A stretch of DNA of 64,000 bases from positions 37,979,182 through 38,043,181 of the forward strand of contig CM068384.1 in assembly GCA_034770075.1 (NCBI GenBank), written 5' to 3'. The DNA comes from Aralia elata (lineage: Eukaryota > Streptophyta > Magnoliopsida > Apiales > Araliaceae). The translations under genes and the position numbers were made by a program. Each line of letters opens with the position of its first letter. The first letter of the stretch is position 1. Positions 49,250 to 60,790 of this stretch are shown here, one piece after another. The notes below the pieces were generated by a model that searched no databases, was not told the origin of the DNA, and saw only the letters and a list, made by a program, of their open reading frames with translations.

Positions 49250-50526
49250 TTGGGCTTCTTTATTGGACTTATCACAAGTTTTTAATTAAATAACTTGGGT
49301 CATCTTAATTCTTTAAAATTGGGCTTGACACTATAATTCTTTGGACTTTCTCATATAAAGTTAGACCAAAATTTGGGTCAATTTAATTCTCCACAACTAT
49401 TTTATACATTGGGCTTGCAACCTAGATTAATCTCTTACTAGCAAATACATAACACACATACTAACAAATAAATATATCACATATTTATTTACTTATCACA
49501 CTTCTACAAAATATTATCCATATAAACTTCATTTTATTAGAACAAAGTACATACATTAATTCACTAATTTTAACTAAGTGAATTAATTAACTCATATATG
49601 AAAATTTAGTTCATAATAATTTCATCGCCGTCCAAGGCTCAATATTCAAATTATATTATTTAATAATATAATTGGGCTTCTTTATTGGACTTATCACAAG
49701 TTTTTAATTAAATAACTTGGGTCATCTTAATTCCTTAAAATTGGGCTTGACACTATAATTTTTTGGACTTTCTCATATAAAGTTAGACCAAAATTTGGGT
49801 CAACTTAATTCTCTACAACTATTTTATACATTGGGCTTGCAACCTAGATTAATCTCTTACTAGCAAATACATAACACACATACTAACAAATAAATATATA
49901 TCACATATATTTATTTACTCATCACACTTCTACAAAATATTATCCATATAAACTTCATTTTATTAGAACAAAGTACATACATTAATTCACTAATTTTAAC
50001 TAAGTGAATTAATTAACTCATATATGAAAATTTAGTTCATAATAATTTCATCGCCGTCCAAGGCTCAATATTCAAATTATATTATTTAATAATATAATTG
50101 GGCTTCTTTATTGGACTTATCACAAGTTTTTAATTAAATAACTTGGGTCATCTTAATTCTTTAAAATTGGGCTTGACACTATAATTCTTTGGACTTTCTC
50201 ATATAAAGTTAGACCAAAATTTGGGTCAACTTAATTCTCCACAACTATTTTATACATTGGGCTTGCAACCTAGATTAATCTCTTACTAGCAAATACATAA
50301 CACACATACTAACAAATAAATATATATCACATATATTTATTTACTCATCACACTTCTACAAAATATTATCCATATAAACTTCATTTTATTAGAACAAAGT
50401 ACATACATTAATTCACTAATTTTAACTAAGTGAATTAATTAACTCATATATGAAAATTTAGTTCATAATAATTTCATCGCCGTCCAAGGCTCAATATTCA
50501 AATTATATTATTTAATAATATAATTT
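49250..50526. repeat. ~425 bp tandem repeat, three copies, in the LARD 5' LTR
   Basis: Unit starts are at 49250, 49672 and 50098. The second and third are nearly identical, including an ATATATCACATATATTTA variant that the first lacks, which suggests duplication of the second unit. Confidence 0.9.
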
Positions 50527-50791
50527 CAATTTAATCTCAATCGATTAATATTAATTAATTAATTCCATCCACTTTTTTTTAATGATTTAATTAAATATTA
50601 AATCTATTTGTTTCAATATATGTATATATTTCACATCTATATATACACATTTAGTCCATTACGCAAAATCACATACTTCACATTATATGAAATACATATA
50701 TACATATGTATCCAAATCTACTTTATCTCTTAATAAGAATTTTATTTATTAAATTCTTATTTCAAAATTTTAAAATATCTAGGATATTACA

Positions 50792-50890
50792 AGGTTGCTG
50801 GATTAGATGTCAGTTTGAATCCAGTTTGCTGGATTGGTATGTTTGGATAATCCAACTTGCTGGATTAGGTATTCAGGCTTAATGGATTAT
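50792..50890. repeat. Array of AATCCAG..CTGGATT hairpin words (right part)
   Basis: Continues the array at 35191-35298. Words end near 50804, 50835, 50867 and 50887. Confidence 0.82.
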
Positions 50891-52100
50891 AAAGAAGAAC
50901 TTATAAAATGAAAGGCTTAATATTAATTCATAAGGTTTATGATAAAGTAGTGATACAGTCGTACTCTTTAATAGTTGATGTATAGTAGCTAGGCTAAACA
51001 ATTCCTTCAGGGAGCGGAGGTATATACGAACTAGCAACCGATCTAACTCACTGTGTAAACAGTGTAGATGAGACGGAACCTAGTTTATTGGTTGTTTATG
51101 GGAAACCACTAAGCATACTATATTGAACATTATTAAAGACTCGATGTGTGCTAGTTTTAGAATTATGAATGCGTATGGTGCTAAGGTGATATCTAATATT
51201 TGATTATGTGGTTAAATGTTAGATAATTTACCTACAAAGAAGTGATATTATAGGGTGATATATGTGATGCTAATTGAAACATCAATCTTATAACTGATAG
51301 GTCTTTCATAAGAGATTAAGTTAGATTGCGCAGCAGTAATCGACGGTACAGGCAAGCTCCTTAACCATACTCAAGTTTATATTGAGCAAGTTCCTCTTAA
51401 CTCAAACTTGAGTTGTTATGTTTCAAGCATGCTAGTGGTTTAATTCTTTATAATTATTCCACCTCCTTAAATTATTGATTCGCACATAGTGCATGTTGCA
51501 TATGTCCATCAGGTATGAAATGCTGATCACCTTCATTACCATAAGGTTCAGTTAAATTGGTTCATGGTCATTATTGACACCCTGTATTATTGAATTCAGT
51601 CATTCAATCATTGAAATTTTGATTCATGCTCTTTCACAATTATTATATTGTTGAAAAATTCTAAAGTTTATTCATTCTTTCAATCATGATATATCTTTAT
51701 TGTATTTAAACTTGCTGAGCAAAGTAGTTGCTCACCCTTGCTATATCATTATAACAAATTTCAGATTAATACGAATGTTTGAGGAAAGACAGAGACAGAA
51801 GCAAAGAACAAGATTATAGTATTATGCATGATAACCAAATTAGTTATTTGATGTAAGTTAATTGTGTAAATCTTTTTGTAAATCTAAAGGTAAATATGTA
51901 TTAAAATAAAGGTTATAGACCTTGGGATATGTAGCAGAGTTTATTGTATAAATAATTTATGTTTATATCTTCCGCATTAGTTATAGATTGTGTATGAAGA
52001 TTGACGTACCGTGACACACCAGGTCTGAGGTTCAAGGGACCTGGATTTGGGGGCGTTACAGTAACCAACTAGAACTCAACACGTCAAAGCATCCCAATTC

Positions 52101-53356
52101 TGTGATATCCCGGATATTTATAATACTTTTAAATAAGGTCTTGAATAATTAAATAAAGGTTAGAGTTTAAAACCTACATTGGGAGTAGAGAAATGATTAA
52201 ATATTTTAATCTAATCTATGTGATAGGAGGAACAAATATGGTTGAGAGACTTTTGGTGCAAAAGGCTCTAAGGAGGTTATGAAGAGAGGTTAGAAGATCA
52301 GTCATTAAAGCAAGGTATTTTAGTGACTCGATAGACGATTAGTCTATAATAAGGTATAAATTACTGCGGTTAAACGTGAATAAAGAGAATTAAACGCAAA
52401 GGGTAGACATGTTATATTATAAGAAATTAAAGATATGAGATGAAGATATTAATACCTGGTTATAGTAGGTAGTTATGAGCCAAAGCAAGTCAGATAAGAC
52501 TTGGGCTAAGAATAGACTTCCGTCTATGAATTGGATAGGAAAGGGTAGATGAAAGAGGTAGTAAGATAATTCGACAAAGTTACTCGATGAAAGAGATTAT
52601 GCGAGGGTTAGTAGTAAACCGAATTAAAATGTTACGGTACTAGCGGTTTCGGGGAAGGAATTTTTAAAAAGAGAAAAAACGTAATGACTAAGAAGATCAC
52701 GTAAGGATGTGTTACTAAAAGAAATTTCCTTTGGAAATTTTCAAGTGTAAAGGATGTGGTGTATATATATGTGTGTATTGATGAATAGTTGATGTGGAGA
52801 ACGTCGACTTTAGTAGGAATCAACTATAAACATGAAAAAGTTGATGTTCGAAGTAATTGGGGTCAAAACAAGTTAGTAGTTAAACCTAGTTTACGAGCCC
52901 AAGTGTGTGGTCTAATGGGAGAGTCCAAGAGAGGGATTATTAAAGCCCAAACACAAGTTCATTGCAAGCCTAGCAATCCTTGTAGGAAGCCCAAGTCAAA
53001 GTCCAATGGGTGGCCCAATGTGGAAGATGATGACATAAGCTTAAAAAAAGACGATGATGTAATAAAGGGAGGAAAAAATAAAACAAAAATGGAAGGAATA
53101 CAGGGGGAACCCGGCCATGGTGGGCCCCACTAGGGGAAAAAATTGTGACAAAAAGGGTAAGCTCCATTAGGGTGTGATGATTGGTGATGATGGTTAGGAA
53201 ATTTTTAGGAAATTTCCTAGAAATGGGAAGTGACTATTTTGCGCTGAGAGAAAATTGTTAATGACTTTTGTGTCCAAGGAAGGAAAGTGCTAGGAAGTTT
53301 CCTAGTTATGGGAGAAAGACTATTTTGCCCCAAGAGAAATTTGTTAATGACCATGG
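52101..53356 (+). mobile_element. Partial gypsy LTR C, plus strand
   Basis: It starts TGTGATATCCCGGATATTTA and shares TCTTGAATAATTAAATAAAGG-like sequence with LTR A. Its right part (53180-53350) is the inverted form of the CTAGGAA/TTCCTAG repeat set of the LARD LTRs (perfect word at 53290-53305). It is cut by the copia element at 53357 and no continuation was found. Small frames in it (for example 52789-53133) carry no recognisable motif. Confidence 0.6.
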
Positions 53357-55168
53357 TATTAGGTTTGTATATTACGTGAGCATGCAATCAAATTATACAA
53401 ATATAGCGGAAGCGCGATAAAATCGGATTTTAAATTTTTATACAAACCATCACCATGATCTTTCCTTGTGCTCAATTGTCAATTAAACGAAAGAGATAAA
53501 GAATAATAATTATACCCTCGTAGAACCGTGCTTCCTCGGGTACAAGTTCAACTCCAAATCCTTTCGCGTTCTCCTTGAAATTCACCGATTAGATTCCTTC
53601 CTTTGATCAATGTTAGCCACCCAAGTGTTTGGCCTCTAGAGGTGATCCACCAAAGAATAATACGTATTCAAGAAGATGAGTGTTGACAAAAATCTTAATT
53701 TCTATCTCTATAGAAATTCTAAGTACTCTCCCAAATCTTATAGAAGCGTATATAACCCTAATCTATAATAAGACTCATCTTATTTATAGATATGAGTAAC
53801 CCTCCTAAACTATTTAAGATTATGGTTTTATTTTAATTAAACTCTTTTAATTAATTAAACTCCTAATCCAATTAGGAATCTATGAGAGTACTTCTATTAA
53901 TTAATTCTCAAGCCCTTTTAGGAATTAAATAATAATAGTAATAGTAATAATAATAATAAGACTCCTCTTATTAATTTATATTTAATATTTCTAAAATATT
54001 AAATAATAAATATTATGCTATTTAATTTATTCTATCACCATAGACTAAATTAAATACACTTGACTTATTATTACAATTATGCCATTTACTTCTTAAATAA
54101 ATATTTTTTTTATGGTGTGACCCTTTAGGTTCTTCATATTAAACCGGTTGTGAATAAATCAATCAGAACAATTCTAATCTTATTTAAATATATAAATTAA
54201 ACTATTTAATTCATTTAAATAAAATATTTATTCTACAATAAGGGTAAGCCCCCTTAGCGATCAACGACTTTCTAGATAATATAGATTTTAACATTAATCA
54301 CAAAAGAACCTTTCAATGAATAGTTACCGTGCAATTCAATCCTTCTACCATACAATGTCCCAATTAAATATAAGACATGGAATTACTATCAAGTCTTATT
54401 TTATTTAATTTTATGCATTTCGATTCTCAAATGCACAACTCTAAATAATGCAAATTAGAAATTCTTTTCTAATTTTATTATTCCTTGGCCAAGGACTATT
54501 GAGTTGTCATTTATCAAATCACATAGGACATTCTCATCTTTTACTAGATGTGGTAGATTCTTTGTTGACCATTCACCTATCTCCATGCACAACTTAATAT
54601 ACCCAAACATACCCTTTGATATACCCTAAAGGTCTTAAGGGACATGTCAAAGTATAACTCATCATACACAAGATACTATGATGATCTCAAGTCCAAGGAT
54701 CACTTGTACTACTATCACTAGAGGAACTTCTATTGGCAGGTAAGTAAAACTCCATTAGTTATTCCTTTAGCGAGTCATGTTCAGTGAACTTATTCTCCAA
54801 TAAGCACCTACTTACTTGCTTTAGTGTCTCCACACAAATGATTATGAGATCAATCATCCTTTTCCTAAGAGTAAGCAAAGTATGTACCAATCTATCAGGA
54901 TTCACTAACCCCGTTTTAGTAATCCAACGATTGAGAACGATTTTAGTTTTAAGCTTTCTAAGAATTTAGATCTCATTAGCATGATCATCATCATGATTAT
55001 AAAAGCATTGCTCAAAACGATGGGTTTATCACATATAAAATAATAGCACAATGTAGATAAAGTAAAATGCCTTTAATAAATTAATTCTTTTATTAATAAA
55101 TGAATAAGATTACAAAGTATATGCTACATCATATCAAATATAATTGGCTTGTGTACATACTACTTTCA
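53357..55168 (-). repeat. 3' LTR of the minus-strand copia element
   Basis: 1,812 bp. On the minus strand it starts TGAAAGTAGTATGTACACAA after the purine tract AAATAGGAGAT and ends ACAAACCTAATA. It has a TATA box at 53780-53788. The last two bases are TA where the related LTR has CA. Confidence 0.82.
53780..53788 (-). promoter_or_regulatory. TATA box of the minus-strand copia LTR
   Basis: TATAAATAA on the minus strand, at the same relative place as in the LTR at 15587-17408. Confidence 0.55.
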
Positions 55169-55182
55169 ATCTCCTATTTGCA

Positions 55183-56665
55183 CTAAAGCCAATCGCCATG
55201 ATATCTAATACCCATGTTCTCTATGTGACGATCAAACTGCTGTTGGGTTAAAACTTTAGTAAATGGATCTGCAATGTTGTCTTGAGAGTCCACACGCTCC
55301 AAGGTGACGTCTCCTCTTTTAATTATCTCTCTAATCAAATGAAACTGCCGCAACATGTGTTTGGATTTCTGATGAGACCTGGGTTCCTTAGCCTGCACAA
55401 CAGCTCCAGTGTTGTTACAGAATAAAGATACGACTCCTCTAATGCTAGTAAACACTCCAAGTTCAGTTATGAACTTCTTCATTCAAACAACTTCCTTTGC
55501 AGCTTCACTTACAGCTATGTACTATGCCTCTATCACTGAATTAACAACTGTTTGCTGCTTGAAACTTTTCCAAATCACTGCGCCACCGTTTAAGGTAAAT
55601 ACATACCCTGAAACAGATTTATTATCATCTTGGTCCGTTTGATAACTTGAGTCTGTATAGCCCTCTAGTTTCAATTCAGACCCACTGTAGACAAGAAATA
55701 CATTCTTAGTTCTTCTTAAGTACTTTAGGATGTTTTTCACTGCCTTCCAGTATTCTTCTCCTGGATTCGACTGATATCTGCTTGTTATACTAAGTGTATG
55801 AGCAACATCCGGTCTAGTACATATCATACCGTACATGATAGATCCTATTGCTGAAGCATAAGAAATCTTACTCATACGGTCTCTCTCTTCAAGTGTCTTT
55901 GGGGCCTGTTTCTTGGAGAGATGTATTCCATGGCTCATCGGCATGAGACCTCTCTTGGAATCTTCCATGCTAAAATTCATTAGCATCGAGTCAATGTACA
56001 TTCCTTGAGACAAGCCGAGTATCTTTTTAGATCTATCTTTATCCTCAAAATATAGGATGCTTCACCCAAGTCCTTCATGGAGAAGTGTTTAGATAACCAT
56101 ATTTTGATCGACTGTAGCATAGGAACATTATTCCCTATCAGTAATATATCGTCAACATATAATACTAGGAATGAAACAACGCTCCCACTAACCATCTTGT
56201 ACACTCAAGGTTCATCCTCATTTTTGATAAAATCAAACTCTTTGATTGTCTCATCAAAATGGATGTTCCACCTTCGAGAAGCTTGCTTCAATCCATAAAT
56301 GGATCGTTGTAGCTTACAGACTTGATTTGTTCCAACCGTTGAAACAAAACCCTTTGGCTGTATCATATATACATTTTTCTCAAGCTTCTTATTGAGAAAG
56401 GCCGTCTTCACGTCCATTTACTAGATTTCATAGTAATAATAAGCTGCAATTGCAAGCAAAATCCGAATGGAATTGAGCATAGCTACTGGTGAGAAGGTTC
56501 ATCATAGTCAACACCTTGTCTTTGTTTGAAACCTTTTGTAACTAGTCGGGCCTTATAGGTCTCTACCTTACCGTCCACTCCAGTCTTTTTTTTAAAGACC
56601 CATTTGCACCCAATAGGCTTAATGCCCTCAGGTAAGTGAAACCAAAGTCCATACTTGGTTTTCAT
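55183..56665 (-). pseudogene. Copia reverse transcriptase and RNase H (broken)
   Basis: RT reads from GCKWVFKKKTGVDGKVETYK (near 56620) through QRSIYGLKQASRRWN to the catalytic LYVDDILLIGNN (56160-56120) and SKHFSMKDLGEASYI. RNase H reads RPDVAHTLSITSRYQSNPGE, YTDSSYQTDQDDNKSVSGY and, further on, LREIIKRGDVTLERVDSQDN-like sequence ending YHGDW at 55183. Breaks include a TGA at about 56205 (where the other copy has Ser), a frameshift near 56000, and stops near 55520 and 55490. The enzyme cannot be made as one protein. Confidence 0.85.
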
Positions 56666-58240
56666 ACATGGAGTCCATCTCGGATTTCATGGCTTATAGC
56701 CATTTCTCTAAGTCTTTACTACTTATAGCCTCTTCGTAAGTTAATGGATCATCATCATCTACGATGCGTACCTCATCATTATCCTCTGTGATGAATCCAT
56801 ACCGATCAGGTATCTTCGGTACTCTCCCAGATTTATGAATAGGTTATGGTATAGTAGGTTTTTCCACTTGGTCAGGTACCTGACTTTGATCCGTAGTATT
56901 TTTTGGTTCTTAAACTTCTTCAAGATATATCTTACTCCCACTGACCCCTTCAAGGTTAAACTCATTTTCCAAGAAGGCAACATGTTTCACAACGAACACC
57001 TTTTGATCAGAGTAGGATGATATAAATAATACCCTACAATTTTTTTAGGGTATCCCACAAATCTACACTTGTCGGATCTAGTCTCTAGCTTATCATGCTC
57101 AAACCTTTTTAACATAAGTTGGATAACCCCAAGTCTTAACATACTTAAGATTTGGTTTCCTCCCTATCCATAACTCATATGGGGTCTTTGGGACAGATTT
57201 GGTAGGTACCTTGTTAAGTAGGTATGCAGCCGTTTCTAGGGCATAACCCCAGAAAGATACTGGAAGGTCGGTAAAACTCATCATGGAATGAACTATGTCT
57301 AACAATGTTTGATTTCTCCTTTCAGATACACCATTTAATTGTGGAGTCCATTGTGAGATTATACCATTTTCTTTGAGACAATTGAGAAACTCATTGTTTA
57401 AGCATTCACCACCTCAATCCGATCGAAGAATCTTAATACTCTTTCCAGTTTGCTTCTCTACTTCACTTTTGAATTTTTGAACTTTTTCAAACGATTCAGA
57501 TTTGTATTTCATCAAATACACATATCCAAATCTAGAATGATCATCAGTGAAAGTATAAAATAAGAATACCCTCCTCGTGCATTCGTTATCATAGGTCCAC
57601 ATACGTCTGTGTACCAACGCTAACAACTCTGTAACTCTTTCTCCTTTTCCATTAAAAGAAAATTTGGTCATTTTACCCATGAGACAAGATTCATAAATTG
57701 GATATAATTCGTAATCAAATAGCTCTAAAAGGCCATCTTTATGCAACTTGATTAACCTTATTTCATTAATATGACCGAGTCTACAAGGCCACATAAAGAT
57801 ATAATTAACATCATCTCTTTTTCTTTTCTTAGTTTGTTCAATTTGAAGTATATTTTTATGCAAGTCAAGTATATAAAGTCCATTCAGTAAATTACCAACA
57901 CCATATATAATATTTTTATTATAAATAGAACAATTATTGTTCTATTTATAATATCAAAACCATCCATATCCAATACAGAAATAGAAATAATGTTTCTTAT
58001 AAGTGTTGGAACATAATAATAATTATTTAAACTAATGGACTTGCCCGTAGGCAGTGCTAAACAATAAGTTTCTACTGCTAATGCAATAATTTTTGCTCCA
58101 TTTCCCACTCGTAGGACGACTTCATCCTCGTTCAGCTTTCTACTTTTGCTTAGTCCAAAAAATATTGTTACATATATGAGAACCACAGTCGGTATCCAAT
58201 ACCCAAGTAGAATTTTGACTTTTAGAAAAATTAATTTCAA
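56666..58240 (-). pseudogene. Copia protease and integrase (broken)
   Basis: The protease region reads DTDCGSHIC in a shifted frame near 58200, where the family normally has DTG or DSG, so the catalytic triplet seems altered. The gag-pre-integrase zinc module follows (CRLGHINEIRL...YESCLMGK), then the integrase core with DDHSRFGYVYLMKYKSESF and GKSIKILRSD. The later part of the core reads LPVSFWGYALETAAYLLNKV. Frames change several times between 57860 and 56700. Confidence 0.8.
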
Positions 58241-58319
58241 TCATGAACAAACCTTGATTGGAAGTCGAAGCTTCTCCAAGCTTCTTTTGGTCCGTAAGAT
58301 AATCCTTGTAGTTCCTCTT

Positions 58320-59093
58320 CTAGTGACCCAACTTATTGCAATGGTAGCATATTCCTTTGCTATCTAGATCAGTTTTCTTATTATCCTTTACTTTCGCCTT
58401 GCCCTTAGCCTTCTTCTTTTTCTTCTTTTCAGAAGATACCTTGGGCCTCTTCCTTTTCTTGGAAGAATCATCCACCAATAAGACTTGGTCCTTCTTGAAT
58501 GGGAAGTGACCTTCATCAGTTTTCAGCATGTTAAGTAACTCAGGCAAGATGACGTCCAACTTATTCATGTGAAAATTCACAACAAGTTGTGAGAAGGTGT
58601 CTGAGAGTGATTATAAGATCAAATCTTGACTTAATTCCCCATCCATCACGAACCCTAACTGTCGAAGACGTTCAATCAAATTGATCATCTTTAGGGCATG
58701 AGTCTCAACAGTAGTGCCCTCAGTTATTTGAGATCGGAAGAGCTCCTTAGATATTTGATATCTAGTAGTCTGACTTTCTTCACCATATAACTCCCTGAGG
58801 TGCAGAATTATAGTAGGAACATCCATGGTTTCATGCTGACGTTGAAGCTCGTTACTCATGAATGCAAGTATGATGCATTGAGCCACAATTGCATCATCTT
58901 ACCACTTTCTAAAAGTAGCAATCTCTTCCTCAGAGTCTATTTCTGCAATAGTTGCAGGGACGGGCGAATTTAGGACATAAAAAATCTTTTCAACAGTGAG
59001 AACAATTCTTAGATTCCTTAACCAATCCGTGTAATTCGATTCGGTCAGTTTGTTAGCATCAAGTATGCTATGCAGTGATAGCGAGTTTGACAT
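58320..59093 (-). pseudogene. Copia gag (broken)
   Basis: The gag starts MSNSLSLHSILDANKLTESN at 59093. After an in-frame stop near 58900 it continues with RYQISKELFRSQITEGTT and the helical INLIERLRQLGFVMDGELSQ typical of copia gag. A Lys-rich linker follows, then a CCHC-type zinc knuckle beginning CYHCNKLGH at about 58345, where the frame stops. At least two stops separate the parts. Confidence 0.83.
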
Positions 59094-59740
59094 TTTTCAA
59101 ATTCTGCATGTGAAATAGACAACATTTTAGCATACATTCATTTTATTAATTACCAAAATAAATTAGGTCTTTATTTAAATTGGTATCTCCCACTATTTTT
59201 ATCAAACTATATTACCCTCAATATATAGTTCGATTAATCTAATTAAAGATTTGCTAGTGAGAATAAGGATCCCATTTCAAATGTATATAGCCTTGTGTGA
59301 CATAACAAACTTTATATAAATAAATAGGTAGACAACTATTATCAATTACATGACCATATAACTCCTTGTATTTTTCCTCTTAGATTATTTTGATCAAGTG
59401 TGACACATCCGAATCAAAATTATCCAAGTTAAGTCGAACCTAGCACTTCCATATACGTGAAGAGAAAAACACCGTCCTTGTGTGACACAACAAAACAACA
59501 TTGTTGAATTCCGTAATAAGCATCAAATGTGATAAAACAACATCTCAACAAATTAATATAAGCCTTGTGTGACACAACAAACTTATAATGATTAATTGAT
59601 ACTCTATCGTTTTATCATGCTAGAAGGCGACGTTCGATATTCCAAATATCTTTGAACGTTACAACTTAATATAATTTCTTTGAGGGGTTTGTTATTATTT
59701 ATCTCATCTTGATTAGCACGCATGCACAAAGTATTTAAAT
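59094..59740 (-). other. Copia leader with three CCTTGTGTGACACAACAAA repeats
   Basis: This is the non-coding sequence upstream of gag. CCTTGTGTGACA(C/T)AACAAA occurs at about 59291, 59474 and 59563. No PBS or LTR is found, and the right boundary with the next LTR is only approximate. Confidence 0.5.
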
Positions 59741-59744
59741 AAAT

Positions 59745-60790
59745 TAAGAGAAGATTAATTTAGTTTTACCAAACAAAGCCTTGTGGATTTTGAATTTCTA
59801 AATTAATCTAGTTTCGCCAAACATAGCCTTATGGCTTTTGAATTGTGTAACTGATGTTTTAAAATTAAAATACGTGATTATTATCTCATCAGTTTTCATT
59901 TGAAAGCCTTGTCAGTTAAAAGAAAGAAAAGTCTGAGAGTTGAGAGCTCTTGAGAAGTTCTGAGAGAAAAGAATTACAGAGAAAAGTTTGAGAGCTTGGT
60001 GAGATTGAAGAAGAGAAATACTCTATCATTTTGCTTTGCTTAATCAAGGAAATAAGGGTAAATTCTTAAGTTTTTATTGTGTTCTTCATGGTTTAATTGA
60101 GAATTTATTTTATTTCTCTGTAATGGGTTTTGATGGATTATTTGTTGAAAATTTATTTATGTATGTTGGTTAGTATGTATAAATCATTATATGTTATTTA
60201 TAATCAGGTTTAATTGAGTTAATCCATGATATTATGTTTTTTTTTTTAAAAAAAAGAGAGTTTTGGTTTTACATTGAAAGTTCATAAGTATGGCTTGTAT
60301 GTATAAAAATTGGTGCTTAATTCGTATGTAAAACTATAAATTGATGGTGTATTATTGTAATTCACTGAGAAACGAAAACAATGCTACTTGAACGGATTAA
60401 AATGGTTTAGAAACGAATTCGTGGTATTTGATTTCACTAATATGTCAAAAATATGAAATAGAACATGAATTGTGATATTTGAATCCTTAATTTGATTATT
60501 TGAAGATTCTGAGATGTTGAAATGATTTTGTAGATGTTTGAGTTTTGTGTTTGTTAAGTTCATAACGTCTGTGATTGGCTAAATGGGATTTTAAGTGTTG
60601 AATGTATGGAATTTGGAAAAAAAAACAGAGTTTGTTCGCACTGTAGCAACTGAGTCTACGTCGCAGCGCGACCGCGCTGGTTTCCAGTGCATAAGTAGTG
60701 CGGCCGCGCCGGAAGCAGATCAGTCCTTGTATGAGTGCAGCGCGACCGCGCTGGTTCTAAGAGTAAAAGTGGCACGGCTGCGCCAGTATC
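59745..60790 (+). mobile_element. Partial gypsy LTR D, plus strand
   Basis: Shared words with the inverse of the LTR at 60791-63572 show that it is a relative in the opposite orientation: (G/A)CCAAACA.AGCCTTATGGC, TTTTGAATT, AACTGATG.TT, a GAGAG-rich zone at 59930-60010, and AAGGGTAAATTC matching ...AGGTATAATCC. It carries four GC-rich palindromic words (60664-60786). The right end is the insertion point of the next element, and the left boundary is uncertain. Confidence 0.6.
60664..60786. repeat. Array of GC-rich palindromic words in LTR D
   Basis: CAGCGCGACCGCGCTG (7 bp arms, AC loop) occurs exactly at 60664-60679 and 60738-60753. Related words GTGCGGCCGCGCCGGA (about 60698) and TGGCACGGCTGCGCCAG (60770-60786) alternate with them. 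Spacing is 34-38 bp. Confidence 0.9.

Larger units (their letters stand above)
35299..50791 (-). mobile_element. 15.5 kb LARD-like non-autonomous gypsy element
   Basis: The LTRs are 6,165 bp (35299-41463) and 6,617 bp (44175-50791), and the interior is only 2,711 bp. A perfect duplication AGGTT flanks it (35294-35298, 50792-50796). The PBS is intact. The purine tract and the conserved AATTTCGAGGACGAAATT of Tekay pol ends are present, but no gag, protease, RT or integrase can be read. The LTRs are almost identical except for one extra copy of a ~425 bp tandem unit and microsatellite length, so the element is young and must have moved with proteins supplied by another element. Confidence 0.93.
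44175..50791 (-). repeat. LARD 5' LTR (minus strand), 6.6 kb
   Basis: It matches 35299-41463 almost base for base. It carries a longer TA run (45569-45619), the second GC island (about 45895-46060) and three copies of the ~425 bp unit (49250-50526). Confidence 0.93.
29334..52060 (+). mobile_element. Gypsy solo LTR A, split into three pieces by two later insertions
   Basis: The pieces are 29334-29792, 33328-35298 and 50792-52060, about 3.7 kb in total. It starts TGTGACAACCCGAAAAATTT and ends GGATTTGGGGGCGTTACA, with no PBS or internal region after it. The flanks GTATA and GTAAC match only partly as a target duplication, so this part is less certain. It contains a GA-rich transcript-like stretch (about 33960-34120) and an array of AATCCAG..CTGGATT words (35191-35298, 50792-50890). 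The joins on both inserted elements are exact by target duplication. Confidence 0.75.
53357..59740 (-). mobile_element. Ty1/copia (Tork-like) element lacking its 5' LTR
   Basis: Minus-strand order: leader (about 59740-59094), gag, protease, integrase, RT, RNase H, then the 3' LTR (55168-53357). All domains are present in copia order but riddled with stops and frameshifts. No PBS and no second LTR could be found to the right of the leader, so the 5' end is truncated near 59.7 kb. It is the same family as the relic at 14500-17408. Confidence 0.85.

Noticed and set aside
52789..53133. 114-codon plus-strand frame in LTR C
   Set aside because: It has no recognisable motif, lies within LTR sequence and is absent as a frame from related LTRs that I compared by eye.
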